Below, piece after piece: positions 29,364 to 38,632 of a stretch of DNA of 64,000 nucleotides (position 1 is the first letter of the stretch; every line of letters starts with the position of its first letter). The translations under genes were made by a program, and so were the position numbers. The stretch comes from Caulobacter segnis (GTDB taxonomy: Bacteria; Pseudomonadota; Alphaproteobacteria; Caulobacterales; Caulobacteraceae): contig NZ_QFQZ01000001.1 of the NCBI RefSeq assembly GCF_003243465.1, forward strand, positions 129,593 to 193,592. The letters are read 5' to 3'. The notes beneath the pieces were generated by a model. That model was not told the origin of the DNA. It ran no database searches and was given only the letters and a program-made list of their open reading frames with translations.

Positions 29364-30488
29364 TCACGACAACAACACCGCCGGCGAGCAGGCGTGCCAG
29401 CACAGCCACACCGTCTCGCCCAGCTTGAAATCCTCCTGGTCCCAGCGCGTCAGGTTCGAGCGCTGGACCTTCACGCGCCGGCCGCCAGCGATCTCGACCT
29501 CGTAGGTCGAGGAGCCGCCCAGATAGGCCTCGTGCTTGATGACGCCCGCCACCGCGTTGAAGCCCTTGGGGCAGTCGCCCAGGTTTGGCGGCTCGTCGCC
29601 TTCCTTCTTGTGCAGCTCGATCTTCTCGGGGCGGATCGCCGCCCAGGCCGTCCCGCCGCGCGGCCCGGTAACGCCGTGGTCCAGGAAGATGTCGACCGGC
29701 AGGTCCGGCGACTTGATCACCGCGTGGCTGGGCTCGTCGACGGCCAGCACGCCCTCGAACAGGTTCACCTGGCCGATGAAGTCGGCGACGAAGCGGCTGT
29801 TGGGGAACTCGTAGAGGTCGCTGGGCGTGGCCACCTGCTGCAGCACGCCCTTGCTCATCACCGCGCAGCGCGAGGCGAGCGCGAGGGCCTCGTCCTGATC
29901 GTGGGTGACCATGATGAAGGTGATCCCGACCTTCTCCTGCAGGGTGCACAGCTCGGTGCGCATCTGCTCGCGCAGCTTGGCGTCCAGGGCCGACAGCGGC
30001 TCGTCCAGCAGCAGCACGCGCGGCCGCTTGACCAGGGCGCGCGCCAGAGCGACCCGCTGGCGCTGGCCGCCGGACAGCTGGTCGGGCTTGCGCTCGCCAA
30101 GGCCTCCGAGTTGCACCAGCTCCAGCGCCTCGGCCACGCGGGCGTCGCGCTCGGCCTTGGGCACGCGGTCGACCTTCAGGCCGTAGGCGACGTTGTCGGC
30201 CACGGTCATGTGCGGGAAGACGGCGTAGGACTGGAACACCATGTTCACCGGCCGCTTGTTGGGCGGGACGTTCACGATGTCCTGGCCGTCGATCAGGATC
30301 CGGCCCTCGGTCGGCGTCTCGAAGCCGGCCAGCATCCGCAGCAGGGTGGTCTTGCCGCAGCCGGACGGTCCTAAGAGGGCGAAGAATTCGCCTTCGTTGA
30401 CGGTCAGCGAGACGTTGTCGACGGCCGCCAACTTGCCGAAGCGCTTGGTGACGTTCTCGAAGGTGATGATGGGTTTTGGCGCGGTCAT
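29364..30488 (-). CDS. potA: Spermidine/putrescine ABC transporter ATP-binding protein
   Basis: A 374-residue ABC ATPase. Walker A is LLGPSGCGKTT, the Q loop is NMVFQSYAVFPHM, the signature is LSGGQRQRVALARAL and Walker B is RVLLLDEPLSALD, with the switch His in MVTHDQDEAL. A TOBE-like C-terminal domain follows from about residue 270. It powers the PotB-PotC importer encoded just upstream. The ATG at 30488 begins the conserved start (MTAPKPIITFENVTKRFG) and has GGGGGA upstream. Confidence 0.92.
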   Translation of the reverse strand: MTAPKPIITFENVTKRFGKLAAVDNVSLTVNEGEFFALLGPSGCGKTTLLRMLAGFETPTEGRILIDGQDIVNVPPNKRPVNMVFQSYAVFPHMTVADNVAYGLKVDRVPKAERDARVAEALELVQLGGLGERKPDQLSGGQRQRVALARALVKRPRVLLLDEPLSALDAKLREQMRTELCTLQEKVGITFIMVTHDQDEALALASRCAVMSKGVLQQVATPSDLYEFPNSRFVADFIGQVNLFEGVLAVDEPSHAVIKSPDLPVDIFLDHGVTGPRGGTAWAAIRPEKIELHKKEGDEPPNLGDCPKGFNAVAGVIKHEAYLGGSSTYEVEIAGGRRVKVQRSNLTRWDQEDFKLGETVWLCWHACSPAVLLS

Positions 30489-30515
30489 TGCGGATGTCCC
30501 CCGACACACAAAATC

Positions 30516-30659
30516 CCGACCTCCCCGGCGAATGCCGGGGTCCAGATCATAAGGCTGGAAGAAGCCAGGAAGGGCGAAAGCTCAGGCTGAATCTGGGTCC
30601 CGTGCAGGAGTTTACGCTCGGGCGCGCAAGGCGCGACCCGTGGCGCCGGGAAGGTCGGA
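30516..30659. repeat. Family A paired palindrome, right unit degenerate
   Basis: CCCCGGCGAATGCCGGGG lies on the left; on the right only GCGCCGGGAAGGTCGG remains of the inverse unit. It fills the gap between potC and potA. Confidence 0.7.
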
Positions 30660-30672
30660 AGAGAGTGGAGCC

Positions 30673-31530
30673 TCATTTCGCGTCCCCCGCCCCATGACCC
30701 GCCGTGGCGGCTGGATTGCCTTGCAGTTTCAGCGCCGCCGCCGTCAGCAGCACGGTCAGAACGATCAGCACCGTCGAGGCCGCGTTGACCTCGGGCGTCA
30801 CCGAGAAGCGGACCATCGAATAGACCTTCACCGGGAAGGTCACCGTGTCGGGCCCGGCGGTGAAGAAGGTGATGACGAAGTCGTCCAGGCTCAGCGTGAA
30901 GGCCAGCAGCGCGCCGGCGACAAGCGAGGGCGCCATGTGCGGCAGGATCACGTCCTTGATGGTGCGGAACTCGCCCGCGCCCAGGTCCCGGGCCGCCTCC
31001 TCCATCTCGCGGTTGAAGCTGGCCATGCGGGCCCGAACGACCACCGCGACGAACGGGAACGAGAACGAGACGTGGGCGATGATGATCGCGCCCAGGTTCA
31101 GCGGCCAGGGCATTCCCTGCGGCCAGGGCATGACCTTGGCGAAGAACACCAGCATGGCCACGCCCATGCAGATCTCGGGCACCACGATCGGCAGGGCCAG
31201 CGCCCCGTCGAGGGCCGTCTTGCCCGGGAAGCGGAAACGCCACAGCACCAGCGCCGCGAGGGCCCCGATGACCAGGCTGACCACGGTCGAGACCGCCGCG
31301 ATCGTAAGGCTGTTGGCGAAGGCCTCCAGCAGGGCGGAGTCGTTGAACAGCTTCTCATAGTATTTGAGCGTGAAGCCCTTCCAGACGATGTTGCGCCGGC
31401 TGTCGTTGAAGCTGAACACCATCAGGGCGATCAGCGGCGCGTAGAGGAAGATTCCGACGGCGGCCAGCCACAGGCGCATCGGCCAGCGGCGCAGGTACTC
31501 CAGCGGACCGGGGGGTGATTTCTTCGGCAT
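30673..31530 (-). CDS. potC: Spermidine/putrescine ABC transporter permease PotC
   Basis: A 285-residue permease with six hydrophobic segments. LYAPLIALMVFSFNDSR lies near the N-terminus, and the EAA-type loop EEAARDLGAGEFRTIKDVIL contacts the ATPase. TLSLDDFVITFFTAGP is characteristic of PotC. The ATG at 31530 has GGAGG upstream and opens the conserved frame; the longer frame runs into repeat sequence. It works with PotB, PotA and PotD from the same strand. Confidence 0.92.
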   Translation of the reverse strand: MPKKSPPGPLEYLRRWPMRLWLAAVGIFLYAPLIALMVFSFNDSRRNIVWKGFTLKYYEKLFNDSALLEAFANSLTIAAVSTVVSLVIGALAALVLWRFRFPGKTALDGALALPIVVPEICMGVAMLVFFAKVMPWPQGMPWPLNLGAIIIAHVSFSFPFVAVVVRARMASFNREMEEAARDLGAGEFRTIKDVILPHMAPSLVAGALLAFTLSLDDFVITFFTAGPDTVTFPVKVYSMVRFSVTPEVNAASTVLIVLTVLLTAAALKLQGNPAATAGHGAGDAK

Positions 31531-31550
31531 TAGAGCGCCCCCTCCAATCC

Positions 31551-31680
31551 GATTTCCCCGGCGAATGCCGGGGCCCAGATCGAACCCATTGGCGTCGGAC
31601 CAGCGGAATAGATCGAGAGGCGCGAACACCCCAATCGTTCAGACTGAATCTGGGTCCCGGCATTCGCCGGGAAGGTCGGG
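31551..31680. repeat. Family A paired palindrome
   Basis: TTCCCCGGCGAATGCCGGGG lies on the left and CCCGGCATTCGCCGGGAA on the right. It fills the gap between potB and potC; its left unit lies just upstream of the potC ribosome binding site. Confidence 0.85.
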
Positions 31681-31690
31681 TTGAAGGCGC

Positions 31691-32599
31691 TCATCCCTTG
31701 GCCTCCGGCGTCTTCTTGGCCAGGACGGCCTGGATCGCGATGGCGATGAAGGTCAGGTACATCAGCAGGAACGACATCGCCGCGCCGAAGGGCCAGTCGT
31801 TGGCGCGCTTGAACTGGCGCTCGATGACGTTGGCGATCATCTGGCTGTCGGGCCCGCCCAAGAGGTCCGGCGTCAGATAGGCGCCCAGGGCCGGGATGAA
31901 GGTGATCAGCACGCCCGAGGCGATGCCCGGAATGGCCAGCGGGACCACGACCTTGAAGATCGTCCGCAGGTGCCCGGCGCCGAGGTCCAGGCTGGCCTCC
32001 AGCAGCGACTTGTCGAGGCGATCCAGCGCCGAATAGAGCGGCAGCACCATGAACGGCAGGTGGACGTAGACCAGGCCCAGGATCACCGCGAAATTGTTGT
32101 GCAGCAGGCCCAGCGGCTGGAAGTCGCCCAGCGGCTGAAGGCCGACCAGGGCGGCGAGCCCGCTGCCGCCGTTCCACAGCCATTCCAGCCCCTGGTTCAC
32201 ATAGCCCTCGGTGCGCAGCACGGCGATCAGGGCGTAGGTGCGGATCAGGAGGTTCGTCCAGAAGGGCAGCATGATCAGCAGCAAGAGCCACGCCTTGGCC
32301 TTGTCGGAGGCGAAGGTGATGGCCAGGGCCACCGGGAAGCCGGCGACCAGGCACAGCGCCGTGGTCAGGGCCGCGACCCAGGCCGACTTCAGGAAGATCT
32401 TCAGGTACAGCGGCTCGATCGCCCGGGCGTAGTTGTGGAACGTGCCGGTGATCTGAATCTCGGTCAGGCCCGCGTTGTGGCCGAAGCTGTAGGCCCAGAC
32501 GATCGCCATGGGCGCGAGAAAGAACAGCACCAGCCACACCAGCGGCGGTCCCAGCGCCGCGGCGAAGACGGCTTTGGCCTGTTTCCAGCTCTGCTCCAT
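31691..32599 (-). CDS. potB: Spermidine/putrescine ABC transporter permease PotB
   Basis: A 302-residue permease with six hydrophobic segments. LGPPLVWLVLFFLAPMAIVW starts the first helix, and the EAA loop is LLEASLDLGAGHLRTIFKVV. FIPALGAYLTPDLLGG is typical of PotB. It pairs with PotC to form the channel of the importer. Confidence 0.92.
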   Translation of the reverse strand: MEQSWKQAKAVFAAALGPPLVWLVLFFLAPMAIVWAYSFGHNAGLTEIQITGTFHNYARAIEPLYLKIFLKSAWVAALTTALCLVAGFPVALAITFASDKAKAWLLLLIMLPFWTNLLIRTYALIAVLRTEGYVNQGLEWLWNGGSGLAALVGLQPLGDFQPLGLLHNNFAVILGLVYVHLPFMVLPLYSALDRLDKSLLEASLDLGAGHLRTIFKVVVPLAIPGIASGVLITFIPALGAYLTPDLLGGPDSQMIANVIERQFKRANDWPFGAAMSFLLMYLTFIAIAIQAVLAKKTPEAKG

Positions 32600-32620
32600 C
32601 CCACTCCCCCTTTTCCAATC

Positions 32621-32767
32621 TGCTCCCCCTCAGGGGGAGCTGTCGCCCCCGGGTCGCGCGAAGCGCGCGCCCGAGGATAAACTCCGCGACTGAGGGGGCT
32701 GCTCCGCATAGGCCGAGCTGGCCCCCTCCGGCCCTCCGGGCCACCTCCCCCGGAGGGGGAGGAGAGA
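32621..32767. repeat. Family B paired palindrome
   Basis: CTCCCCCTCAGGGGGAG lies on the left and CCTCCCCCGGAGGGGGAGG on the right, with GGGCTGCTCC and GGCCCCCTCCGGCC between. It fills the gap between potD and potB. Confidence 0.85.
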
Positions 32768-32773
32768 TCAGCG

Positions 32774-33865
32774 CTAAGCCGCCCGCACCCGGGTGATGAT
32801 TTCCTCGTACTGGCTGGCCTTCTCGGCCCCCTCGAAGGCGCCGTACTCGCACTTGGCCATGACGTCGGCGGGCGGGAAGATGACCTTGTTGTTCTTGTAG
32901 TCGTCCGGCATCAGCGCCTTGGCCGCTGCGTTGGGGGTCGGGTAGAGGATCGTCTTGCTGATCTCGGCCCCGGCCTGGGCGTCCAGCAGGTAGTTGATGA
33001 AGGCGTGGGCGTTGTTGGGCCGCGGCGCGCCCTTCGGGATGCACAGGGTGTCGGAGTTGATCAGCGACCCCTCCTTGGGCACCACGAAGTCGAGATCCGG
33101 ATCGTCCTTCATCACCTGGGCGATGTCGCCGTTGTATTCGAGGACCAGATCCACCTCGCCCGAAGCCAGCAGGTCCTGGCCGTTATCGTCGTGGAAGGCC
33201 TTCACGAACGGCTTCTGCTTGATCAGCATCTGCTCGATCTTGGGCAGCATGTCCTCAGGGATGTTGTTGACCGAATGGCCCAGATATTTGGCCGACAGGC
33301 GCACCAGGTCGGCGCTTTCGGACAACAGGGCGATGCGGCCCTTGTACTTGTCGCTGTCGAACAGCCACTTCCAGCTGTCGGGCACGCCCTGGACCTTGCT
33401 CTTGCGATAGCCGATGCCCAGCAGCAGCCAGGTGTAGGGCATCGAGTACTTGCGGCCCGGGTCGAAGTCCGGGTTGAGGAACGACGGGTCGATGTTCTTG
33501 ATGTTCGGGATCTTGGCGTGATCCAGCGGCTCGAGCATGCCGGCCTGGCTCATGCGGGTGACGAACTCGTTCGACGGCACCACCACGTCGAAGCCGGGAT
33601 TACCGGCCTTCAGCTTGGCGAACAGCTCGTCGTTGGTCGCGAACAGGCTCATGTTCACGTCGACGCCGGTGGCCTTCTTGAAGTCGCCCAGCGTGGTCTC
33701 GCCGATATAGGTGTCCCAATTGTAGAAGTTCAGCTTGGGCTCTTCGCCGTTGGTCGGCGCCTTGGGCTTCTGGCCGCAGGCGGTGAAGGTCAGGCCGATC
33801 GCGGCGGCGCCGGTGGCCGTCAGGAGCGAGCGGCGGTTCAGGCCTCTCCGCGTGATGGTGCTCAT
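32774..33865 (-). CDS. potD: Polyamine-binding periplasmic protein PotD/PotF-like (Tat lipoprotein signal)
   Basis: A 363-residue solute-binding protein. The N-terminus RRGLNRRSLLTATGAAAIGL has twin arginines and ends in FTACG, a lipobox, so it is probably exported folded and lipid-anchored. The mature part begins LNFYNWDTYIGETTLGDFKK, the classic PotD/PotF opening, and includes VVVPSNEFVTRMSQAGMLE and LVLEYNGDIAQV. It captures putrescine or spermidine for PotB-PotC-PotA. Confidence 0.92.
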   Translation of the reverse strand: MSTITRRGLNRRSLLTATGAAAIGLTFTACGQKPKAPTNGEEPKLNFYNWDTYIGETTLGDFKKATGVDVNMSLFATNDELFAKLKAGNPGFDVVVPSNEFVTRMSQAGMLEPLDHAKIPNIKNIDPSFLNPDFDPGRKYSMPYTWLLLGIGYRKSKVQGVPDSWKWLFDSDKYKGRIALLSESADLVRLSAKYLGHSVNNIPEDMLPKIEQMLIKQKPFVKAFHDDNGQDLLASGEVDLVLEYNGDIAQVMKDDPDLDFVVPKEGSLINSDTLCIPKGAPRPNNAHAFINYLLDAQAGAEISKTILYPTPNAAAKALMPDDYKNNKVIFPPADVMAKCEYGAFEGAEKASQYEEIITRVRAA

Positions 33866-33925
33866 GGTCCCTATCTCCCTCTAGGTCGTCCGACGACGGA
33901 CATCACGTTCGCAGCACACTCCAAA

Positions 33926-34060
33926 TCCCTCCCCCTTGGATGGGGGAGGGGTAGGGGTGGGGGTGACACCGCCGACAGGTAGCGCTCTAAGCGCGCTAAC
34001 CACGGAACCGCTGTCACCCCCATCCCCGCCCTTCCCCCATCAAAGGGGGAAGGGAGAAAT
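33926..34060. repeat. Family B paired palindrome
   Basis: CCCTCCCCCTTGGATGGGGG lies on the left, followed by GGGTAGGGGTGGGGGTGAC; the mirror GTCACCCCCATCCC and TTCCCCCATCAAAGGGGGAA lie on the right. It fills the gap between the second glutamine-synthetase-family gene and potD. Confidence 0.85.
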
Positions 34061-34077
34061 CCACTCACCACGCAGCC

Positions 34078-35457
34078 TCACGCGTTGCGCAGGTACCAAT
34101 CGAAATCCAACTCCGTGACCACCTCGAAGAAACGCGCCTGTTCCGTGCGCTTGACCGACACGAACATGTCCACGAAACGATCGCCCAGGTAGTCGCGCAG
34201 CACGTCCGACTTCTCGAACAGGTCGACCGCCGCGAACCAATTGTTGGGCAGGCGGATGTTCTCCTTGGCCGCCGCCGCGTAGCCGTCGCCGACCACCGCC
34301 GGACCCGGATCGAGCTTGTTCGTGATGCCGTGGTGGGCGCTGGCCAGCAGCACGGCCAAAACGAGATACGGATTGCCGTCGGCGCCGGCCACGCGGTGCT
34401 CGACGTGGCGGGTCTTGGGCGGACCGGCAGGCACGCGCAAGGATACGGTGCGGTTGTTGACGCCCCAGGTCGGCGCCACGGGCGCGTAGCTGTTGGCCTT
34501 GAAGCGGCGATAGCTGTTGGCGTTCGGCGCCAGGATCGCCATGCCCTCGCCCAGCAGCGCCTTCATGCCGCCGATCGCGTGCTTGAGCAGGTCCGAGCCC
34601 TCGAGGTCCTCGCTGGCGCAGAGGTTGTTCCCGGCCGCGTCGTTGACGCTGAGATGGACGTGGAAGCCGTTGCCGGCCCGGTCGCTCCACGGCTTGGCCA
34701 TGAAGGTCGCCTCGCAGCCGTGGCGCAGGGCGACGCCCTTGGCGGCGCGCTTGTAGAGCACCGCGTCATCGGCCGCGCGCAGGGCGTCGGGCTTGTGCAT
34801 CAAAGTGAGCTCGACCTGGCCCGGGGCGAACTCCGAGATCGCGCCTTCCAGGGGCACGCCAATCGTATCCGCCGTGTCCCACAGCTCGCGCAGGAACGGG
34901 GCGTGGGCCTCCAGCTCAGGCAGGCCGTAGACCTGGATGCCGGTCGGCGCCTGGCCGGTCAGGGCCGACTTGGCGGGCAAGAGCTCGCCGCGCGGCCCCC
35001 GCTCCAGGTCGACCAGATAGTATTCCAGCTCGCAGGCCGCGACCGGCGTCAGGCCGTCGGCGGCGTAGCGGTCCAGCACCCTTTGCAGCACGTGGCGCGG
35101 GTCGAGGTCGTTCGGCTTCCCGTCCAGCTCGTATAACGACAGCATCACCTGCGCGACGTCGGGGCCAAGCCACGGCGCCAGCGTCAGGGTCCCCGGCACG
35201 GGCCGCGCGCGGCGGTCGGCGTCGCCGTCCTCCCAGACCAGACCCGTGTCCTCGCAGTCGGCGCCGGTGGTGTCGACCACCAGGATCGAACCCGGCAGGA
35301 AGCGGCCGTAAGTGTAGATTGCCTCCAGCTCATGCACCCGCAGCCGCTTGCCGCGCGGCACGCCGGTCATGCTGGTGAAAAACACCTCGACGAACCGCAC
35401 CTGCGGATTGGCGGCCAGGAAGTCCCGGCATTCCTGGGGATCGGCGACCATCACCAT
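34078..35457 (-). CDS. Second glutamine synthetase family protein (PuuA-like paralogue)
   Basis: A 459-residue glutamine-synthetase-fold enzyme. It has ACELEYYLVDL, QVELTLMHKPDALRAADDA, GNGFHVHLSVND, NSYRRFKANSYAPVAPTWG and HRVAGADGNPYLVLAVLLA. It is clearly diverged from the paralogue at 25730 and may act on a different amine. It lies directly upstream of potD on the same strand. The ATG at 35457 and the ATG at 35451 are both usable; the GAGAGGGGGC before them, which would be the ribosome binding site, belongs to a family B repeat. Confidence 0.88.
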   Translation of the reverse strand: MVMVADPQECRDFLAANPQVRFVEVFFTSMTGVPRGKRLRVHELEAIYTYGRFLPGSILVVDTTGADCEDTGLVWEDGDADRRARPVPGTLTLAPWLGPDVAQVMLSLYELDGKPNDLDPRHVLQRVLDRYAADGLTPVAACELEYYLVDLERGPRGELLPAKSALTGQAPTGIQVYGLPELEAHAPFLRELWDTADTIGVPLEGAISEFAPGQVELTLMHKPDALRAADDAVLYKRAAKGVALRHGCEATFMAKPWSDRAGNGFHVHLSVNDAAGNNLCASEDLEGSDLLKHAIGGMKALLGEGMAILAPNANSYRRFKANSYAPVAPTWGVNNRTVSLRVPAGPPKTRHVEHRVAGADGNPYLVLAVLLASAHHGITNKLDPGPAVVGDGYAAAAKENIRLPNNWFAAVDLFEKSDVLRDYLGDRFVDMFVSVKRTEQARFFEVVTELDFDWYLRNA

Positions 35458-35458
35458 G

Positions 35459-35625
35459 CCCCCTCTCCCATGGGGAGAGGGCGGGACCCGCGTCCGCAGG
35501 ACGTGGGGGGGTGAGGGGATAGAGCGCTTCCGGAAAAGTCAGGGCGCGAGCCCGGCGCGAGGTGAAACCCCTCACCCTCCCAAGGCTGCGCCTTGGGCCC
35601 CGCCCTCTCCCTCTGGGAGAGGGTT
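35459..35625. repeat. Family B paired palindrome abutting a start codon
   Basis: CCCTCTCCCATGGGGAGAGG lies on the left, and the inverse CCCTCTCCCTCTGGGAGAGG on the right. The inner parts GTGGGGGGGTGAGGGG and CCCCTCACCCTCCC also pair. The left edge is one base from the ATG of the second PuuA-like gene. Confidence 0.85.
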
Positions 35626-35644
35626 TCCATTGGCGTCCCGCTCA

Positions 35645-37003
35645 TCATTCCATCTCTCCGACTTGAGCCGCGAAGCCATCCACGGCCGCGACCAGCCGGT
35701 CGATCGCCGCGTCGTCGGTGACGGGCGAGACCAGCATCATGTTGTGGAAGGGCGCGATCAGCACCCCTCGGTTGATCAGCCACAAATGCAGCGCTTCCAC
35801 CGCCTCGTGGTCCAGCACTTTTCGCATCTGGGCGGCGTTCCTGGGCGGGGGATCGGCGAAGACCAGCTCGACCCGCGCGCCGACATGAACGACGGACCAG
35901 GGCAGCTTGCGCGCCGCGATCACGCCCCTCAGCCCCGTCACCAGCCGCTCGGCGCCGGCCAGCATCCGGGTGTAGGCCGCGTCGGTCATCACCTCGGTCA
36001 GCATGGCCCGCATGGCGGCCATGGCCAGGGCGTTGCCCGACAGCGTCGTGCCGATGCCCGACTGGCCGGGGCCGATCCGCGCCTGGGCCTCGTCCATCCG
36101 CGCGGAAAGCTCGGTGGTCACGCCCCACACCGCCGCCGGCACGCCCCCCGCGATGGCCTTGCCCAGCACGAAGACGTCCGGCTCCAAGCCATGGGCGCGG
36201 GTGTAGCCGCCGGGGCCGGTCGAGATCGTGTGGGTCTCGTCGATGATCAGCAAGGTCCCGGCGTCGCGGGTCAGGCGGCGCAGGGCCTCGAGGAAACCAG
36301 GCTCGGGCAGGATCATGCCGCAGTTGGTCATCACCGGCTCGGCCAGGACGGCGGCGACCTGGTCGGAGGCCAAGGCGTCTTCCAGCGCGGCGAGGTCGTT
36401 GAACGGCGCGACCCAGGTCGTCGCGGTCAGGTCGTGGACCTGGCCCAGCAGGCCCGGCTTCATGACCGGCTGGCCGTCCTTCAGCACCACGAAGGCGTCG
36501 TCGACCATGCCGTGGTAGCAGCCGTCGAACACCAGGACTGCCGGCCGGCCGGTGACCGCCCGCGCCCAGCGGATCGCCGCGCGGTTGGCGTCGCTGGCCG
36601 TGGTCGCCGCCTGCCACAGCGGCAGGCCAAAGCGCTCGGCCAGCAGCTTGCCGACGATGGCGGCGGAAGGCGTCGGCAGCATGAAGCCCGCGCCGCGCTT
36701 GATCTGGTCGGCCACCGCCGCCGCCACCGACGGGTCGCCGTGCCCGAACATCGACGGCGTGTCGCCCAGGCAGAAGTCGTCATAGAGCTTGCCATCGACG
36801 TCGGTGATCTGCGCCCCGACGCCCTGGGCGGCGAAGATAGGGCTTGGGCTGGCCCAATCATTCATCCAGTGCATCGGCGCCCCGCCGCGCCAGTGGGCGG
36901 CCGTCGCCTTGGCCATGGCGGCGGAGCGCGGATGCTCGGCCGTGAAGCGGGCGCGTTCGGCGGCGAGGAGGGTTTCGAGCGATCTGGAGAGCTCGGCGAT
37001 CAT
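35645..37003 (-). CDS. Class III aminotransferase, glutamate-1-semialdehyde aminomutase-like
   Basis: A 452-residue PLP enzyme. PSMFGHGDPSV, VFDGCYHGMVDDAF, LLIIDETHTISTGPGGY and the PLP lysine in VLGKAIAGGVPAAVWG match the aminomutase-like branch of class III. It is not the heme enzyme HemL by context; in this locus it may transaminate GABA or a related omega-amino acid, which is inference. The ATG at 37003 has GGAGGTGG upstream; 16 upstream residues in the same frame derive from the edge of a repeat. Confidence 0.82.
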   Translation of the reverse strand: MIAELSRSLETLLAAERARFTAEHPRSAAMAKATAAHWRGGAPMHWMNDWASPSPIFAAQGVGAQITDVDGKLYDDFCLGDTPSMFGHGDPSVAAAVADQIKRGAGFMLPTPSAAIVGKLLAERFGLPLWQAATTASDANRAAIRWARAVTGRPAVLVFDGCYHGMVDDAFVVLKDGQPVMKPGLLGQVHDLTATTWVAPFNDLAALEDALASDQVAAVLAEPVMTNCGMILPEPGFLEALRRLTRDAGTLLIIDETHTISTGPGGYTRAHGLEPDVFVLGKAIAGGVPAAVWGVTTELSARMDEAQARIGPGQSGIGTTLSGNALAMAAMRAMLTEVMTDAAYTRMLAGAERLVTGLRGVIAARKLPWSVVHVGARVELVFADPPPRNAAQMRKVLDHEAVEALHLWLINRGVLIAPFHNMMLVSPVTDDAAIDRLVAAVDGFAAQVGEME

Positions 37004-37021
37004 CTCGCCACCTCCACCGCC

Positions 37022-37151
37022 GTCATCCCGCGCTTCATGCGCGGGACCCATGGTTCAGCCCGCAAGTGAAGCGCCGCCGATATCTCCACGCCCTGCCCCA
37101 TCCTCACGTGCGACGGACGAATGGGTCCCGCGCATGAAGCGCGGGATGACG
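37022..37151. repeat. Family C paired palindrome
   Basis: GTCATCCCGCGCTTCATGCG followed by CGGGACCCAT lies on the left; ATGGGTCCCGCGCATGAAGC followed by GCGGGATGAC is its nearly perfect inverse on the right. It fills the gap between gabD and the class III aminotransferase gene. Confidence 0.9.
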
Positions 37152-37181
37152 GAGCTTTTGAAATGGCGGCGCTAGACACTC

Positions 37182-38627
37182 TCATCCGGCCACCCCGCCA
37201 AAGCACAGGTACTTGGTCTCCAGATACTCCTCGAGCCCCTCGGACGAGCCCTCGCGGCCCAGGCCGCTTTCCTTGACCCCGCCGAACGGCGCGACCTCGG
37301 TGGAGATCAGGCCTTCGTTGATCCCGACCATGCCGGCCTCGATCTTCTCGGCCACGCGCCAGCAGCGGGCCACGTCGCGGCTGTAGAAGTAGGACGCCAG
37401 GCCGAACGGCGTGGCGTTGGCCAGGTCGATGGCCTCCTGTTCCGTCTCGAACTTCACGACCGGGGCGACCGGACCGAAGATCTCCTCGTTGAAGAGGCGC
37501 ATGGCGGACGTCGCGCCCGACAGCACGGTCGGCTGGTAGAAGAGGCCGCCCAGCGCGTGACGATCGCCGCCGACCACCGCCTTGGCGCCGCCGGCCACGG
37601 CCTCGCGGACCAGGGCCTCGACCTTGGTGATCGCCTTCTCGTTGATCAGCGGACCGATCTGGACGCCCTCGCCCGTGCCTGGCCCGACCTTCATCGCCGC
37701 GACCTTTTCCGCCAGGCGCGCGACGAAGGCGTCGTGGATGCCCGACTGCACGATCAGCCGGTTGGCGCAGACGCAGGTCTGGCCGGTGTTGCGGTACTTG
37801 GAGGCGATGGCGCCATCGACGGCGGCCTCAAGGTCGGCGTCGTCGAAGACGATGAAGGGCGCGTTGCCGCCCAGCTCCAGCGAGAGCTTCTTCATCGTGC
37901 CGGCGCACTGTTCGTACAGCACCTTGCCGATCGGGGTGGAGCCGGTGAACGACAGCTTCCGCACCCGACCGTCCTCGCACAGCGTCTTGCCGACGGCGCT
38001 GGAATTGGTGGTCGTCACGACGTTCAGCACGCCGGCCGGCACGCCCGCCTCGATCGCCAGGCGCGCGATGGCCAGGGCGCACAGCGGCGTCTCGGCCGCC
38101 GGCTTGACCACCACGGTGCAGCCCGAGGCCAGGGCCGGCCCGACCTTGCGGGTGATCATGGCGATCGGGAAGTTCCACGGCGCGATGGCGGCGCAGACGC
38201 CGACCGGTTGCTTGATCGAGGCCAGCCGCTTGCCGGGCATCGGCGTCGGGATCGTATGGCCGTAGGCGCGCTTGGCCTCGTCGGCGAACCAGTCGATGAA
38301 CGCCGCCCCGTAACTGACCTCGCCCTTGGCCTCGGCCAACGGCTTGCCCTGCTCGGCGGTCATCAGCCGGGCCAGGTCGTCGGCGTGGGCGAGCATCAGG
38401 TCGCTCCACTTGCGCAGGATCGCCCCGCGCTCCTTGGCGGTCCGCGCGGCCCAGGCCGGGAAGGCGCGGTGGGCGGCGTCGATGGCCAGCGTCGTCTCGT
38501 CCGCCCCCAGATCGGCGACCTGGGCGATCACCGTCCCGTCGGCCGGATTGAGCACGTCGAAGGTCTTGTCGCCCTGGACCCAGAGGCCGTCGATGAAGGC
38601 CTCGGTTTCAACGAGATTCAGAGTCAT
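37182..38627 (-). CDS. gabD: Succinate-semialdehyde dehydrogenase
   Basis: A 481-residue NAD(P)-dependent aldehyde dehydrogenase. IAPWNFPIAMITRKVGPALA, the Glu motif LELGGNAPFIVFDDAD and the catalytic Cys in RNTGQTCVCANRL are all present, and the first NADP region and C-terminal FGGVKESGLGREGSSEG match GabD. It oxidises succinate semialdehyde to succinate, the last step of GABA breakdown. The ATG at 38627 is preferred; a GTG at 38636 overlapping the puuC stop is also possible. Confidence 0.92.
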   Translation of the reverse strand: MTLNLVETEAFIDGLWVQGDKTFDVLNPADGTVIAQVADLGADETTLAIDAAHRAFPAWAARTAKERGAILRKWSDLMLAHADDLARLMTAEQGKPLAEAKGEVSYGAAFIDWFADEAKRAYGHTIPTPMPGKRLASIKQPVGVCAAIAPWNFPIAMITRKVGPALASGCTVVVKPAAETPLCALAIARLAIEAGVPAGVLNVVTTTNSSAVGKTLCEDGRVRKLSFTGSTPIGKVLYEQCAGTMKKLSLELGGNAPFIVFDDADLEAAVDGAIASKYRNTGQTCVCANRLIVQSGIHDAFVARLAEKVAAMKVGPGTGEGVQIGPLINEKAITKVEALVREAVAGGAKAVVGGDRHALGGLFYQPTVLSGATSAMRLFNEEIFGPVAPVVKFETEQEAIDLANATPFGLASYFYSRDVARCWRVAEKIEAGMVGINEGLISTEVAPFGGVKESGLGREGSSEGLEEYLETKYLCFGGVAG

Positions 38628-38632
38628 GGAGG

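Noticed and set aside
35645..37003. HemL (glutamate-1-semialdehyde aminomutase) for heme synthesis
   Set aside because: Alphaproteobacteria make aminolevulinate by HemA from glycine, and the context is polyamine breakdown.
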